DNA of 16,454 bases from M0108 sp044228695 (lineage in GTDB: Bacteria; Pseudomonadota; Gammaproteobacteria; Chromatiales; Chromatiaceae). This document shows, piece after piece, positions 1 through 8,958 of the stretch. The notes under the pieces were generated by a model. The model worked only from the letters and a program-made list of their open reading frames with translations. It was not told where the DNA came from and made no database searches. The stretch is from assembly GCA_044228695.1 (NCBI GenBank), contig JBGAUK010000079.1:1-16454 (forward strand). Direction: 5' to 3'. The stretch's first letter is position 1; each line of letters begins with the position of its first letter. A program made the position numbers and the translations under genes.

Positions 1-77
1 CTCCGACTGTCCAGGTTGGCGTGGAACGGGTGTCCAGCTTGCGCTGGAATGGGTGTCCAGTTTGCGTGGAATAGGCA
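1..77. mobile_element. End of an IS21-like insertion sequence (three 23-bp terminal repeats)
   Basis: Three imperfect 23-bp tandem units lie at 8-30, 31-53 and 54-76. Each opens with TGTCCAG and contains a (G)CGTGGAA or GCTGGAA core. Multiple terminal repeats of about 20 bp, and ends finishing in 5'-CA-3', are known features of IS21-family elements; here the sequence reads TAGGCA and ends at 77. Directly beyond 77 the sequence becomes the continuing reading frame of the DUF4338 gene, so 77 looks like the insertion boundary. The body of the element would lie left of the window, so no transposase can be inspected. The family assignment is inferred from the repeat pattern only. Confidence 0.5.
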
Positions 78-700
78 ATCTGGTCGGCGCTCAACATGAT
101 TTTGGGGGCTCCGTGACGATACTGGGGGTCGAGGAGGGGACGTGACAACTGGGCTTGGGCGTGGCCGTGCAAGGGGCGGACAAAGACCCGCTTCGCCGCC
201 GTGGGCGCGCCGCTATAGCCGGTCCGGGTGCGGCGAAAGCCACGGGTGTCGCCCACCTAACGCCAGTTGGCGGCGTGGTAGAGGGTGCCGTGGAAATACC
301 GCGGATCGACGAAGGTCTCCAGCAACAGCAGCGGGTAGCCGAAGCGTGCGCGCCAGTCCGTGACCAGCCGGCGTTCGCACAAGGCCAGCACACGCGAGGC
401 GAGGTTCGGGTAGTGGTGTTCGGGCAGGATCAGAAAGCGACTGTTGTTGGCGATCAGGTGCAACCGATCGTATTGATGGCGAAAATCCCAGCCGATCCAG
501 GCGTCACGCGCGGCGCACTTCCACGCCGCCGCCGAGAAGCTCAGCAGCGCCAGCCACTGGCCCTGCCAGGTGGCGACATACCACAGGGTGTGCCCGATCT
601 TCGGCAGCGCGCCCAGGTAGTGATGGGCCGCCATCAGGGCCTGGAAGCGCGCTTCCTCGGGCGCGGCGACGGGTTGGAGGATGACCTCCCGGAGGTTCAT
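78..700 (-). pseudogene. DUF4338 (DruA-like) transposon protein, nonsense-interrupted and 3'-truncated
   Basis: Translation from ATG 700-698 gives 147 residues beginning MNLREVILQPVA, with the motifs HHYLG, LALLSFSAAAWKC, RDAWIGW, NNSRFLIL and YHAANWR typical of the DUF4338 family (the DruA-like fold, also found in transposase-linked proteins). After NWR a TAG codon (259-257) interrupts the frame, but the same frame continues downstream as VGDTRGF and then GAPKIMLSADQ, which reads as the normal family continuation. The TAG is therefore probably a point change of a Tyr codon (TAT or TAC). Near position 77 the frame runs into IS21-like terminal repeats, so the C-terminal part is absent. I consider it non-functional. 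In this family DUF4338 can be fused to a DDE-type transposase region; that part cannot be seen here. Confidence 0.7.
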
Positions 701-734
701 GCACGGGGCCTCGGGCAGCAGGGGACTGCTGCAC

Positions 735-763
735 TTTATACACGGACGACCGGGCTGTGTCCA
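735..763 (-). promoter_or_regulatory. Sigma70-type promoter of the left DUF4338 element
   Basis: On the minus strand TGGACA (763-758) and TATAAA (740-735) are separated by exactly 17 bp. Each box differs from the consensus by one base. The same boxes and spacing are conserved in the right-hand copy. Transcription would run outward, away from the men operon. Confidence 0.55.
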
Positions 764-822
764 GAGTTGCGGACAACTGCCGGTTGTAACAACGAATCCT
801 CGCTAGAACGGTTTAGCCCTGC

Positions 823-978
823 GTCCTGGACCGCCCGAGGATGCTTGCGTACTACCTGCCGCACGCTACTCGGGTACCAGGTCGTGTAGACATTCATATC
901 AGTCAGACCAGGATGAGGGCGATGGACAGCCTGAGGGTCGGCTCGGCATTGCCATGGCACCAGGGTGGCCGGCTGGGC
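823..978. other. Intergenic stretch between the men operon end and the left element
   Basis: This 156-bp stretch follows the stop of the thioesterase gene. I see no convincing gene, no hairpin with a T-tract and no RNA gene. A minus-strand ATG at 897 opens a 25-codon frame (MNVYTTWYPSS...) that runs into the element boundary at 822. It lacks a Shine-Dalgarno sequence and I cannot assign it; it could be a remnant of a gene cut by the element. Confidence 0.4.
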
Positions 979-1454
979 TCAGGGCGATTCATCCTCCCAC
1001 CGCCAGGACTGCAAGGCTGCCACCAAAGCCGGCGGCAGGGGTGCGCTGGCGACCCGGTCGGGGCTCAGGCGGACATGCACCGTACGGGCCCGGGCGCGTA
1101 GCTGGCCCTGGTCATCGCGAAAGCGGTAGCCCAGGGTAAAGGCGGCGTCACCCAGGCGGACGACACCCAGTTCCACCTGGATGGCCTCCCCGTGGCGTAG
1201 CGGCAGGAGGTAATCGGCCTCCGCATGGACCAGGGGCAGCAAGGGGTCGCCCGCGCGGATGATCTCGGCCAGGGGAAAGCCGATACCCGCCATGAAGGAC
1301 TCGTAGGCATCGTGCGCATGACGGAAGAGGTGGCCGTAAAAGAGGACGCCCGCCGCGTCGATGTCATGCAGCGCGACCCTGAAGCTGTAGCGGTAGGGGT
1401 TGGCGGACGATGCCTCGACCCTGTCTTGCTCATCCTGTGGGGCGGCTGGCCCCT

Positions 1455-1458
<4 letters not shown>
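979..1458 (-). CDS. Hot-dog thioesterase, likely 1,4-dihydroxy-2-naphthoyl-CoA hydrolase
   Basis: The 159-residue protein has one 4HBT-type hot-dog domain (about residues 22-135). The motif HDIDAAGVLFYGHLF (31-45) carries the Asp (D34) that is catalytic in 4-hydroxybenzoyl-CoA thioesterase relatives. It is the last gene of the men operon, so the likely reaction is hydrolysis of DHNA-CoA to DHNA, the substrate of MenA, in the cytoplasm. The start is ATG 1458-1456, overlapping the menC stop as ATGA, which suggests translational coupling. The ribosome-binding region consists entirely of GGGGTC repeats; no ordinary Shine-Dalgarno is present. A general acyl-CoA thioesterase of the YbgC type cannot be excluded by sequence, but the operon position favours DHNA-CoA. 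Confidence 0.82.
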
Positions 1459-2548
<1,090 letters not shown>

Positions 2549-2552
<4 letters not shown>

Positions 2553-3439
2553 GCCGAGGGCAGAGCGAAACCCAGGATCAGCAGCACCGCCAGGGCCGAC
2601 TGGAAGAGGGCAGTGGCGCCGAGCAGGGGATTGAGGGCGACGCCCGTCGCACCCCGCGCGATCCGGCTGATGAGCCAGGCTCCGAAGGGCAGGGCGGCGA
2701 CCAGGGGCCAGAGGCTGCCGGGCAGGTACAGCAGGTACAGTAGGGGGAAGGGGAACAGCAGCAGGCTGGCGTAGAGGAGGCGCGTGTTCCGGGGGCCCAG
2801 GTAGTGGCAGAGGGTCCGGCGACCGGCCACCCGATCCGTCTCCCGGTCGCGGTAGTTGTTGAGGGTGAGGACAGCCGCCGCGGGCAGACCGAGGGCCACG
2901 CCCAGGGCCAGGGCGGTTGGGGCGAAGGCCAGGGTCTGGAGGTAGTAGCTCCCCGTCACGGCGGCGACCCCGAAGAAGAGCAGGACAAAAAGCTCGCCGA
3001 AGGGGCCGTAGGCGATTGGGCGCGGTCCGCCGGTGTAGGCATAACCCGCGACCAGGGAGGCAATTCCCAGCAGGAGGATGGGCCAGCCGCCGCGCAGGGT
3101 GAGCAGGATGCCCAGCAGCAGGGCGGTCAGGAAGGCGAGATGGGCCGCGCGCTTGACTTGCCGCGCCGTGAACCAGCCTTGGGCCGCCGCCCGCTCGGGA
3201 CCCAGGCGGTCCTGGGTGTCGGTGCCTCGCTCGAAGTCACTGGCATCGTTATGCAGATTGGTGCCGACCTGGATGGCCACGGCGGCGAGCAGGGTGGCCA
3301 GGGCCGTCGCCGGCGCAAGTCCCCCGGTCTCGAAGGCCGCCAGGGCGATGCCCACCAGCACCGGCGCCACCGCCAACGGCAGGGTGCGGGGGCGGCCGGC
3401 GGCGATCCAGCGCGAGAGCCTGAGCCGCGGGTCGGCCAT
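2549..3439 (-). CDS. menA: 1,4-Dihydroxy-2-naphthoate polyprenyltransferase MenA
   Basis: The protein has 296 residues and belongs to the UbiA prenyltransferase superfamily of integral membrane proteins. It attaches the polyprenyl chain to DHNA, with loss of CO2, giving demethylmenaquinone. The first Asp-rich motif is NLHNDASDFERGTD (61-74, with N64, D65, D68, D74), and the second is NNYRDRETDRVAGRRTL (194-210). Both bind Mg-diphosphate in this family. Many Leu/Ala-rich stretches give about eight or nine predicted helices. The start at 3439 begins MADPRLRLSRW and leaves one base after the menB stop. The gene end overlaps menC by ATGA. A UbiA-type protein for another quinone is possible by fold, but the DHNA-type motifs and the operon make MenA clear. 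Confidence 0.93.
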
Positions 3440-3440
3440 G

Positions 3441-4289
<849 letters not shown>

Positions 4290-4348
4290 GCGTCTTAGCT
4301 CCATTTTTCTATGAATGACTGCGCCGCGGTGATGCCGCCCGGCCGCCC

Positions 4349-6349
4349 TCAGGCGCAGAGCAGGTCCGCCACCGCCACCCGCCGCCGGAATTCGAGGTGG
4401 ATCTCCTGGCTGCGGGGGGCATCCATCATGACCTCAATGACGAGGCCCGGCATACCGTTCAGGCCCGCCGCGAGGGCGGCTCGCCAACCTTGAGCATCAC
4501 TGACCCGGTGGTGGCTCAGGCCGAAGGTGGCGGCTAGGGCGCCGATATCCAGGGCCTGGGGGGTACGCCACAGGCGCTCGAAATCCAGCAGGCCCCGCTG
4601 GGGCAGGTAGTCAAAAATCCGGCCGCCGCCATTATTGATAATGATACAGGGGCGCGGCAGTGGCCCGGCGAGCAGGAGGCCCGACAGATCGTGCAGAAAT
4701 GACAGGTCACCGAACAGGCCCGTGGTGGGGATGCCGGCGGCGTTGAGCCCGGCCAGGGTGGAGAGCTGGCCGTCGATGCCGCTCAGGCCCCGGTTGCCGA
4801 AGACTGTCAGGCAGGCCTCCCGGGTGCCGGACCAGGTCTCGAACTGGCGGATAGGCAGGGAGTTGGCGCAGAGAAGCCCCTCGCCCGCGGGCAGTCTGGC
4901 CACCAGGTCGCTGATCAGGTGCCCCTCGCACCAGGGGGCCGTCGCCAGGTAGTCGGTGGCGAGGGCGGCGAGCCGCGCCTCGGCCCGGGCCCATTGGGCC
5001 AGCCAGGCCGGGTCCGCGGGGGCGGGTGGGTCGGCGGCCAGGGCGGTACAGAGGGCGACGGGGTCCAGATCCAGATGGAGCGACGCCTCCAGGGCCAAGT
5101 CGTGAGCCGGGTCGGACCAGCGCTCGGCAGGGTCCACCAGAATCAGGGGGATGCCGGGTAGCCATTCGAGGACCGTCTTGGAGACGGGCGCCCGTCCGAA
5201 TCGCAAGACCCAGTCCGGCCGCAGGGCCCGCGCGGCTTTGGGGTTGCGCACCAGGGACTTGTAGCGGCTGACGAGGGGCGAGGGCGCCGCTCCTCGGGGG
5301 TGGCCGAAGCGCAACTCGGAGAGGGGATCGGCTAGTACGGGCACCCCTAGGCCGGCGGCGCAGCTTAGGACGGCCTCCAGGAAGCCGGCCCGCGGAGTAT
5401 CGGGCCCGCAATAGATGAGGCCGCGTCCCCGGAGCCGCTCCCGGATGGCTGGCCCCAGGGTGAGGGACGCCCTGGGAATCTCACCCGGAATTGATCCCCT
5501 AAGTAAGGACTCGGCATGGGCGACCCCGAATGCGGAGCCATGTAGGAGCCGAGCCCTCTCGGCGACGTCGGCGATCGACGCTGATTCGGATACGGCATCG
5601 AGATACGGCACGACATCGGCCTGGCGTACCAGGGTTTGTTGCCCGGGGGGCCGGGCTCCTACGTCCACCGCCCGTTGCAGGAGCCGAGACCTCTCGGCGA
5701 CCTCCGCGCCCTCGGCGATCCCGGCGACATCGGCGCCCTTGGCCGCCCCGGCGATGGTAGGCCACGGCAACTCCAGACCGTTATCCGCCCGGGGCACCAG
5801 GGGCTCGCGGAAGGGCAGGTTGATATGCACCGGTCCGGGTCGCCGCCCCTGGCTCACGGTGGCGGCGCGCAGCCCCAGGGCGGTCAGGGCTCGCAGGACG
5901 GTGGGATCCTCCACCGGCGCTCCGGGGTCGTGGAACTCCCGGACCTGGGTGCCGAAGAGCCGGGTCTGATCGGTGGTCTGGTTGGCCCCCCAGCCGCGCG
6001 CCTCCGGGGGGCGGTCGGCGGAGAGGAGGATGAGGGGAATGCCAGCGGCACTCGCCTCCATCACCGCGGGATACCAGTGGGCCGGAGCGCTGCCGGAGGT
6101 GGCGAGTAGGGCCACCGGTCGGCCGCTGGCGCGCGCCAGACCCAGGGCAAAGAAGGCGGCGCTGCGCTCGTCCAGGATGGGGGTCAGGGTCAGGTCCGGG
6201 CGTTGCTGGGCGGCCAGGATCACCGGCGTGGAGCGGGAGCCCGGGGAGAGGACCAGGTGACGCAGGCCCCCGGCCCGGAGGCCGTCAAGGAGGGCCAGGG
6301 CCCAGCGCAGGCCGATGGTAGCGGGGTCCGGGGTGGCGGGCGCGGTCAT
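4349..6349 (-). CDS. menD: SEPHCHC synthase MenD with a repeat-derived linker insertion
   Basis: MenD is a thiamine-diphosphate enzyme joining isochorismate and 2-oxoglutarate to form SEPHCHC. The N-terminal domain has LSPGSRSTP (34-42) and the ThDP-contacting Glu E61 in LDERSAAFFALGLA. The cofactor domain has GLFGDLSFLHD (544-554) and IIINNGGGRIF (570-580), the Asp and Asn that hold Mg-diphosphate. The protein has 666 residues, about 100 more than E. coli MenD (556). The excess sits in residues about 201-290, between the Pyr and middle domains, and is coded by REP-like DNA (VAERSRLL at 217 repeated as VAERARLL at 262). No conserved motif is broken and the frame is open. The start ATG 6349 overlaps the menF stop as ATGA and has no Shine-Dalgarno, which points to coupling. 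Confidence 0.93.
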   Translation of the reverse strand: MTAPATPDPATIGLRWALALLDGLRAGGLRHLVLSPGSRSTPVILAAQQRPDLTLTPILDERSAAFFALGLARASGRPVALLATSGSAPAHWYPAVMEASAAGIPLILLSADRPPEARGWGANQTTDQTRLFGTQVREFHDPGAPVEDPTVLRALTALGLRAATVSQGRRPGPVHINLPFREPLVPRADNGLELPWPTIAGAAKGADVAGIAEGAEVAERSRLLQRAVDVGARPPGQQTLVRQADVVPYLDAVSESASIADVAERARLLHGSAFGVAHAESLLRGSIPGEIPRASLTLGPAIRERLRGRGLIYCGPDTPRAGFLEAVLSCAAGLGVPVLADPLSELRFGHPRGAAPSPLVSRYKSLVRNPKAARALRPDWVLRFGRAPVSKTVLEWLPGIPLILVDPAERWSDPAHDLALEASLHLDLDPVALCTALAADPPAPADPAWLAQWARAEARLAALATDYLATAPWCEGHLISDLVARLPAGEGLLCANSLPIRQFETWSGTREACLTVFGNRGLSGIDGQLSTLAGLNAAGIPTTGLFGDLSFLHDLSGLLLAGPLPRPCIIINNGGGRIFDYLPQRGLLDFERLWRTPQALDIGALAATFGLSHHRVSDAQGWRAALAAGLNGMPGLVIEVMMDAPRSQEIHLEFRRRVAVADLLCA
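5542..5662. repeat. BIME-like pair of inverted REP sequences inside menD
   Basis: A plus-strand REP unit (5542-5566) starts with GTAG and folds as GCCGAG-ccct-CTCGGC. An inverted unit (5641-5662, read on the minus strand) also starts with GTAG and folds as GCCCGG-cccc-CCGGGC. The outer ends GTAGGAGCC and GGCTCCTAC are perfect inverted repeats bounding 121 bp. A GTAG next to a hairpin, in two opposed units, is the known layout of REP doublets moved by RAYT transposases. Here the whole unit is translated as part of MenD. Confidence 0.7.
5677..5701 (+). repeat. Second direct REP copy inside menD
   Basis: This 25-bp unit matches 5542-5566 at 23 of 25 positions. It has the stem GCCGAG-acct-CTCGGC and GCAG in place of GTAG. 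The offset of 135 bp is 45 codons, so both copies are read in the same frame and give VAERSRLL and VAERARLL in MenD. Confidence 0.75.
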
Positions 6350-7770
6350 GCGAAGCGCAGGGCCGAGAGCATGGCGGCGAGTTTGTGTTCGGTCTCCCAC
6401 CACTCCTGGGTAGGATCGGAGCCCGCGACGATGCCGGCGCCGGCATAGAGGTCGGCGGTACGTTCGTGGATGTCGGCACAGCGCAGCAGGACCCAGAGTT
6501 CGCCACTCAGGTCCGGCTCCAGGGTGCCCGCCGCGCCCGTGTACCAGCCACGCTCGAAGGGGTCGCTGAGGCTGAGCCAGGCGCTGGCTTCCCGACGTGG
6601 TTGGCCGTTGGTGGCCGGCGTGGGGTGGAGCCGCTCCGCCAGGGTGAAGAGGTCCGTGGGTTGGGCCAGGGTGGCGACGATGCGGGTCCAGAGGTGCTGG
6701 ACGTTGCTGAGTTGCATGACGTCGGGCTCCGCCGGGACCTCGATGCGCGCGGCGCAGGGCCCCAGGGCATCGCGGATCGCCTGGATGACCAGCTGGTGCT
6801 CGTGGCGGTTCTTGGTGCAACCCCGCAGGGTCTGGTTCAGGGCCCCGTCACGCCCGGCCTCGGCCGCGCGGCGGATGGTGCCGGCCAGGGCGTCCACCTC
6901 CACCCGGTTTCCCCGCAGGCTCAGCAGCCGCTCGGGGGTGGCGGCCACGAAGCTTCGCGCCCCGTGGCGGATACTCACGATCTGGCAACTGGGAAAGAGG
7001 GTGGGCAAGGCCGCCAGCAGGCGGGTGAGGTCGAAACACCGGCTACCCTCGAGGCGCAACCGGCGGGCGAGGACGACCTTCTGCAACTCCTTGGCGGCAA
7101 TCCGGTCCAGGGCGGTCCGCAGCAGGCGTTGCCAGCCCGTGGCGTTGGGCGTGTCCAGACAGCGCCGGATGTGGGCGGGGCCCAGGGGTGTCGGTGGGGG
7201 CTGGAAGAGGGCGGGGACCAGGCGATCCAACAGGGCCGACCAGCGCCCCACCAGGTCGGCGGGGTCCGCCGGCAAACGGGCACTGAACACCAACGCCGCC
7301 TGGCCTAGGCGGGTGCGCAGGGCAATCTCGGGCACCCGCAGCAAGGCATTGGGCAAGTCTCCCGGCGCCGGTTCCCGCCCATCTGGCCGGGCAGCGAAGC
7401 CCAGGAGCGCGAAGCCCCCCAGGCCGGTGGCATCGGGATCGAGCTGGCGCCAGGAGGCCGCGAGGGCCTGGGCGTGGGTCCGCAAGCTCGACAGGCGATC
7501 GGGCCCGCCCGCTCGCCACTCGGCCGCGGTGCCATAGCCGATGCGCCGCTCCTCGCAGTGGCCTTGGATAAACTGAAATTGGGGGCCATCGAGGGCTGGC
7601 ATTGCCGTCGGCAGCCGAGGCAGATCCAAGGCCAGGGAGACGAATCCCCCGGTCTCCGCGCCGATGGCCCGCGCGCTCGCGCGCAGACGGCCCTTCATCT
7701 GATCCAGAATAACGGGTGGCGCAGACATGGTGATGACTGGGGTTGGAACTCGCGCGGGTTGTCGGTTCAT
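6346..7770 (-). CDS. menF: Isochorismate synthase MenF
   Basis: The 474-residue protein has a C-terminal chorismate-binding domain (about 215-470) that converts chorismate to isochorismate, the first committed step of menaquinone synthesis. Visible family motifs are LQKVVLARR (229-237, with the catalytic Lys K231), FVAATPERLL (274-283), DALAGTIRR (293-301), NRHEHQLV (321-328), LHPTPATNG (381-389) and YAGAGIVAGSDPTQEW (442-457) followed by E459, with Mg-ligand glutamates. The N-terminal 200 residues are variable, as usual in the family. ATG 7770 is preferred because GGGAG stands about 10 nt upstream; an internal ATG at 7728 lacks one. Salicylate or anthranilate synthase relatives share the fold, but the overlapping menD decides the assignment. 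Confidence 0.93.
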   Translation of the reverse strand: MNRQPARVPTPVITMSAPPVILDQMKGRLRASARAIGAETGGFVSLALDLPRLPTAMPALDGPQFQFIQGHCEERRIGYGTAAEWRAGGPDRLSSLRTHAQALAASWRQLDPDATGLGGFALLGFAARPDGREPAPGDLPNALLRVPEIALRTRLGQAALVFSARLPADPADLVGRWSALLDRLVPALFQPPPTPLGPAHIRRCLDTPNATGWQRLLRTALDRIAAKELQKVVLARRLRLEGSRCFDLTRLLAALPTLFPSCQIVSIRHGARSFVAATPERLLSLRGNRVEVDALAGTIRRAAEAGRDGALNQTLRGCTKNRHEHQLVIQAIRDALGPCAARIEVPAEPDVMQLSNVQHLWTRIVATLAQPTDLFTLAERLHPTPATNGQPRREASAWLSLSDPFERGWYTGAAGTLEPDLSGELWVLLRCADIHERTADLYAGAGIVAGSDPTQEWWETEHKLAAMLSALRFA

Positions 7771-7826
7771 GGGGGCCGGTCTCCCGGACCCTGCTGAATG
7801 TGAGGGGTCGCGATCGGCTCCAAACC

Positions 7827-8747
7827 CTAGGGCAGGTCGGCCCAGAAGCGCTCCATGGCGGCCACGGTCTCGGCGGTCTTCTCCCAGTGGGGGATGCCGC
7901 TGGTGGGAGTGATGCGCTCGGCGCGCCAGTTGGCGTGATGGGCGATCAGGTCCGGCAGCAGGTCGAAGGTGATATTGGGATCACGGTCGTAAAGGGCGAG
8001 GGCCGGCAACTTGAGCTGGGCGTACAGCGTCTCAGCCGCGTTCGGGGTGAATAACTGGCCGGAGAGGAAATAGAGGGGGGCATAGCGGGCGCCGGGCTGG
8101 TGGGCGGTGGCGTAGGCGTACTCGACCATCTCGGGTGGCGTCTGGCCCACGAAGGCCTGGCCCAGAAAGTAGCGGATGCTGGGCCGGGACGTCAGCAAAC
8201 TGAAAAGTCCCTGGCTCAGATAGGGCAGGCTCAGGGCCTTGTGTACCCGGACACTCAAATTGCCCGAGGGCAGGGAACGCTTGCTGAAGCCCGTCGGCGA
8301 GAGGACGACCAGGGAGGTGACGGCCGCGGGGACGGCCAGGGCCGCCCGGGCGGCGAACTCCGAGCCCAGGGAGAAGGCCACCAGGTCCGCCGGTTCGCGC
8401 ACCACCTCCGCGAGGAAGTCCGTCAGGGCATCGGCATAGAGTTCGGGGGAGTAGCGGCGCGCGCTGCGATCCGAGAAGCCGAACCCGGGCAGGTCGGGGG
8501 CGAAGACCGGCCGTTGCGAACGGAAATGCTCAAAGAGGGGCCGCATCTCGAAGGCGCTGGGGGCGGCGTTGATGCTGTGCACCAAGACCAGGGGCCGACC
8601 CTGGGCCTGAGTGTCCGCGTAATAGCTGACCTGTCCGGCCCGCCGGGACTCGAGCACCCGACGTGGGGCGCTGACCGCATCGGGCAGGGCGGCCCAATAG
8701 GCGGGCAGGCAGGCGCCGGGGAGGGGAAGAGCGAGATCGGTATTCAT
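7827..8747 (-). CDS. Alpha/beta hydrolase heading the men operon (MenH candidate)
   Basis: The 306-residue cytoplasmic-looking protein has an alpha/beta-hydrolase fold: the strand and oxyanion region LVLVHSINAAPSAF (53-66), PDLPGFGFSDRS (84-95), the nucleophile elbow AFSLGSE (S126, with Ala in place of the usual first Gly), a likely acid at D256 in LYDRDPN, and H287 in GIPHWEK. AGGTGA stands 7 nt upstream of ATG 8747. It is followed by menF after 56 nt on the same strand, so it is probably the first gene of the operon. MenH (SHCHC synthase) is an alpha/beta hydrolase and is otherwise missing here, so it may fill that role. The protein is longer than E. coli MenH (252 residues) and I cannot identify the MenH-specific arginines with certainty. 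It may instead be a general hydrolase of photosynthetic proteobacteria. Confidence 0.8.
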   Translation of the reverse strand: MNTDLALPLPGACLPAYWAALPDAVSAPRRVLESRRAGQVSYYADTQAQGRPLVLVHSINAAPSAFEMRPLFEHFRSQRPVFAPDLPGFGFSDRSARRYSPELYADALTDFLAEVVREPADLVAFSLGSEFAARAALAVPAAVTSLVVLSPTGFSKRSLPSGNLSVRVHKALSLPYLSQGLFSLLTSRPSIRYFLGQAFVGQTPPEMVEYAYATAHQPGARYAPLYFLSGQLFTPNAAETLYAQLKLPALALYDRDPNITFDLLPDLIAHHANWRAERITPTSGIPHWEKTAETVAAMERFWADLP

Positions 8748-8958
8748 GGGGCGGTCACCTACCCTGACCTAGGGGACTGAAAAGGATAAAAACCCATACC
8801 GGTTGCTGGTTCTTGCGGGCCTGCGCCCGGGCAAAAACGCGCTAATGACCGGTCAATCGGGGATTGTGGCAATATAAACCCGTGCCCGAGGATGTCAAGC
8901 TAGGTTGTCGTCAAGCAGATCGAGCATGCGGCTTTTTTTCCACCCCTTGCCAGCCTCT
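8748..8958. promoter_or_regulatory. Divergent control region between the men operon and the hydrolase-bch genes
   Basis: This 211-bp region separates two divergent transcription units and is locally less GC-rich than the genes. It contains a perfect 10-bp palindrome TGACCGGTCA at 8846-8855, a possible operator, and TATAAA at 8873-8878 on the plus strand without a well-spaced -35. I see no pair of TGT-N12-ACA sites of the PpsR/CrtJ type. Promoter positions remain unassigned. Confidence 0.45.

Larger units (their letters stand above)
78..822 (-). mobile_element. Left copy of a DUF4338-type transposable element (5' part)
   Basis: From 822 downward the minus strand matches the plus strand from 16275 to the window end, with a few substitutions and a single-base length difference before the start codon. 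Homology stops sharply at 822/823 (and at 16274/16275), both copies starting GCAGGGCTAA, which defines the outer 5' end of a repeated element. The shared stretch contains a promoter, leader and the first codons of a DUF4338 gene. The 3' part is missing because an IS21-like end begins at 77. The element points away from the men operon. Confidence 0.65.

Noticed and set aside
155..889. Long open frame on the plus strand, 244 codons
   Set aside because: It is antisense to the DUF4338 pseudogene, crosses the element boundary at 822, and its product has low-complexity composition typical of high-GC antisense frames.
823..897. 25-codon minus-strand frame MNVYTTWYPSS... running into the element end
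   Set aside because: No ribosome-binding site, too short to recognise, and its continuation lies within the mobile element; left only as a possible gene remnant.
5542..5701. Short CRISPR-like array in menD
   Set aside because: The repeats are few, inverted as well as direct, unevenly spaced and within an open reading frame; REP-type palindromes explain them better.
8846..8878. Plus-strand promoter with TATAAA at 8873
   Set aside because: The nearest -35-like sequence (ATGACC) is 22 bp away, too far for a standard sigma70 promoter.
8748..8958. PpsR/CrtJ-type binding sites (TGT-N12-ACA) expected before bch genes
   Set aside because: I looked for paired sites in this region and in the gap before bchI and found none with correct spacing.
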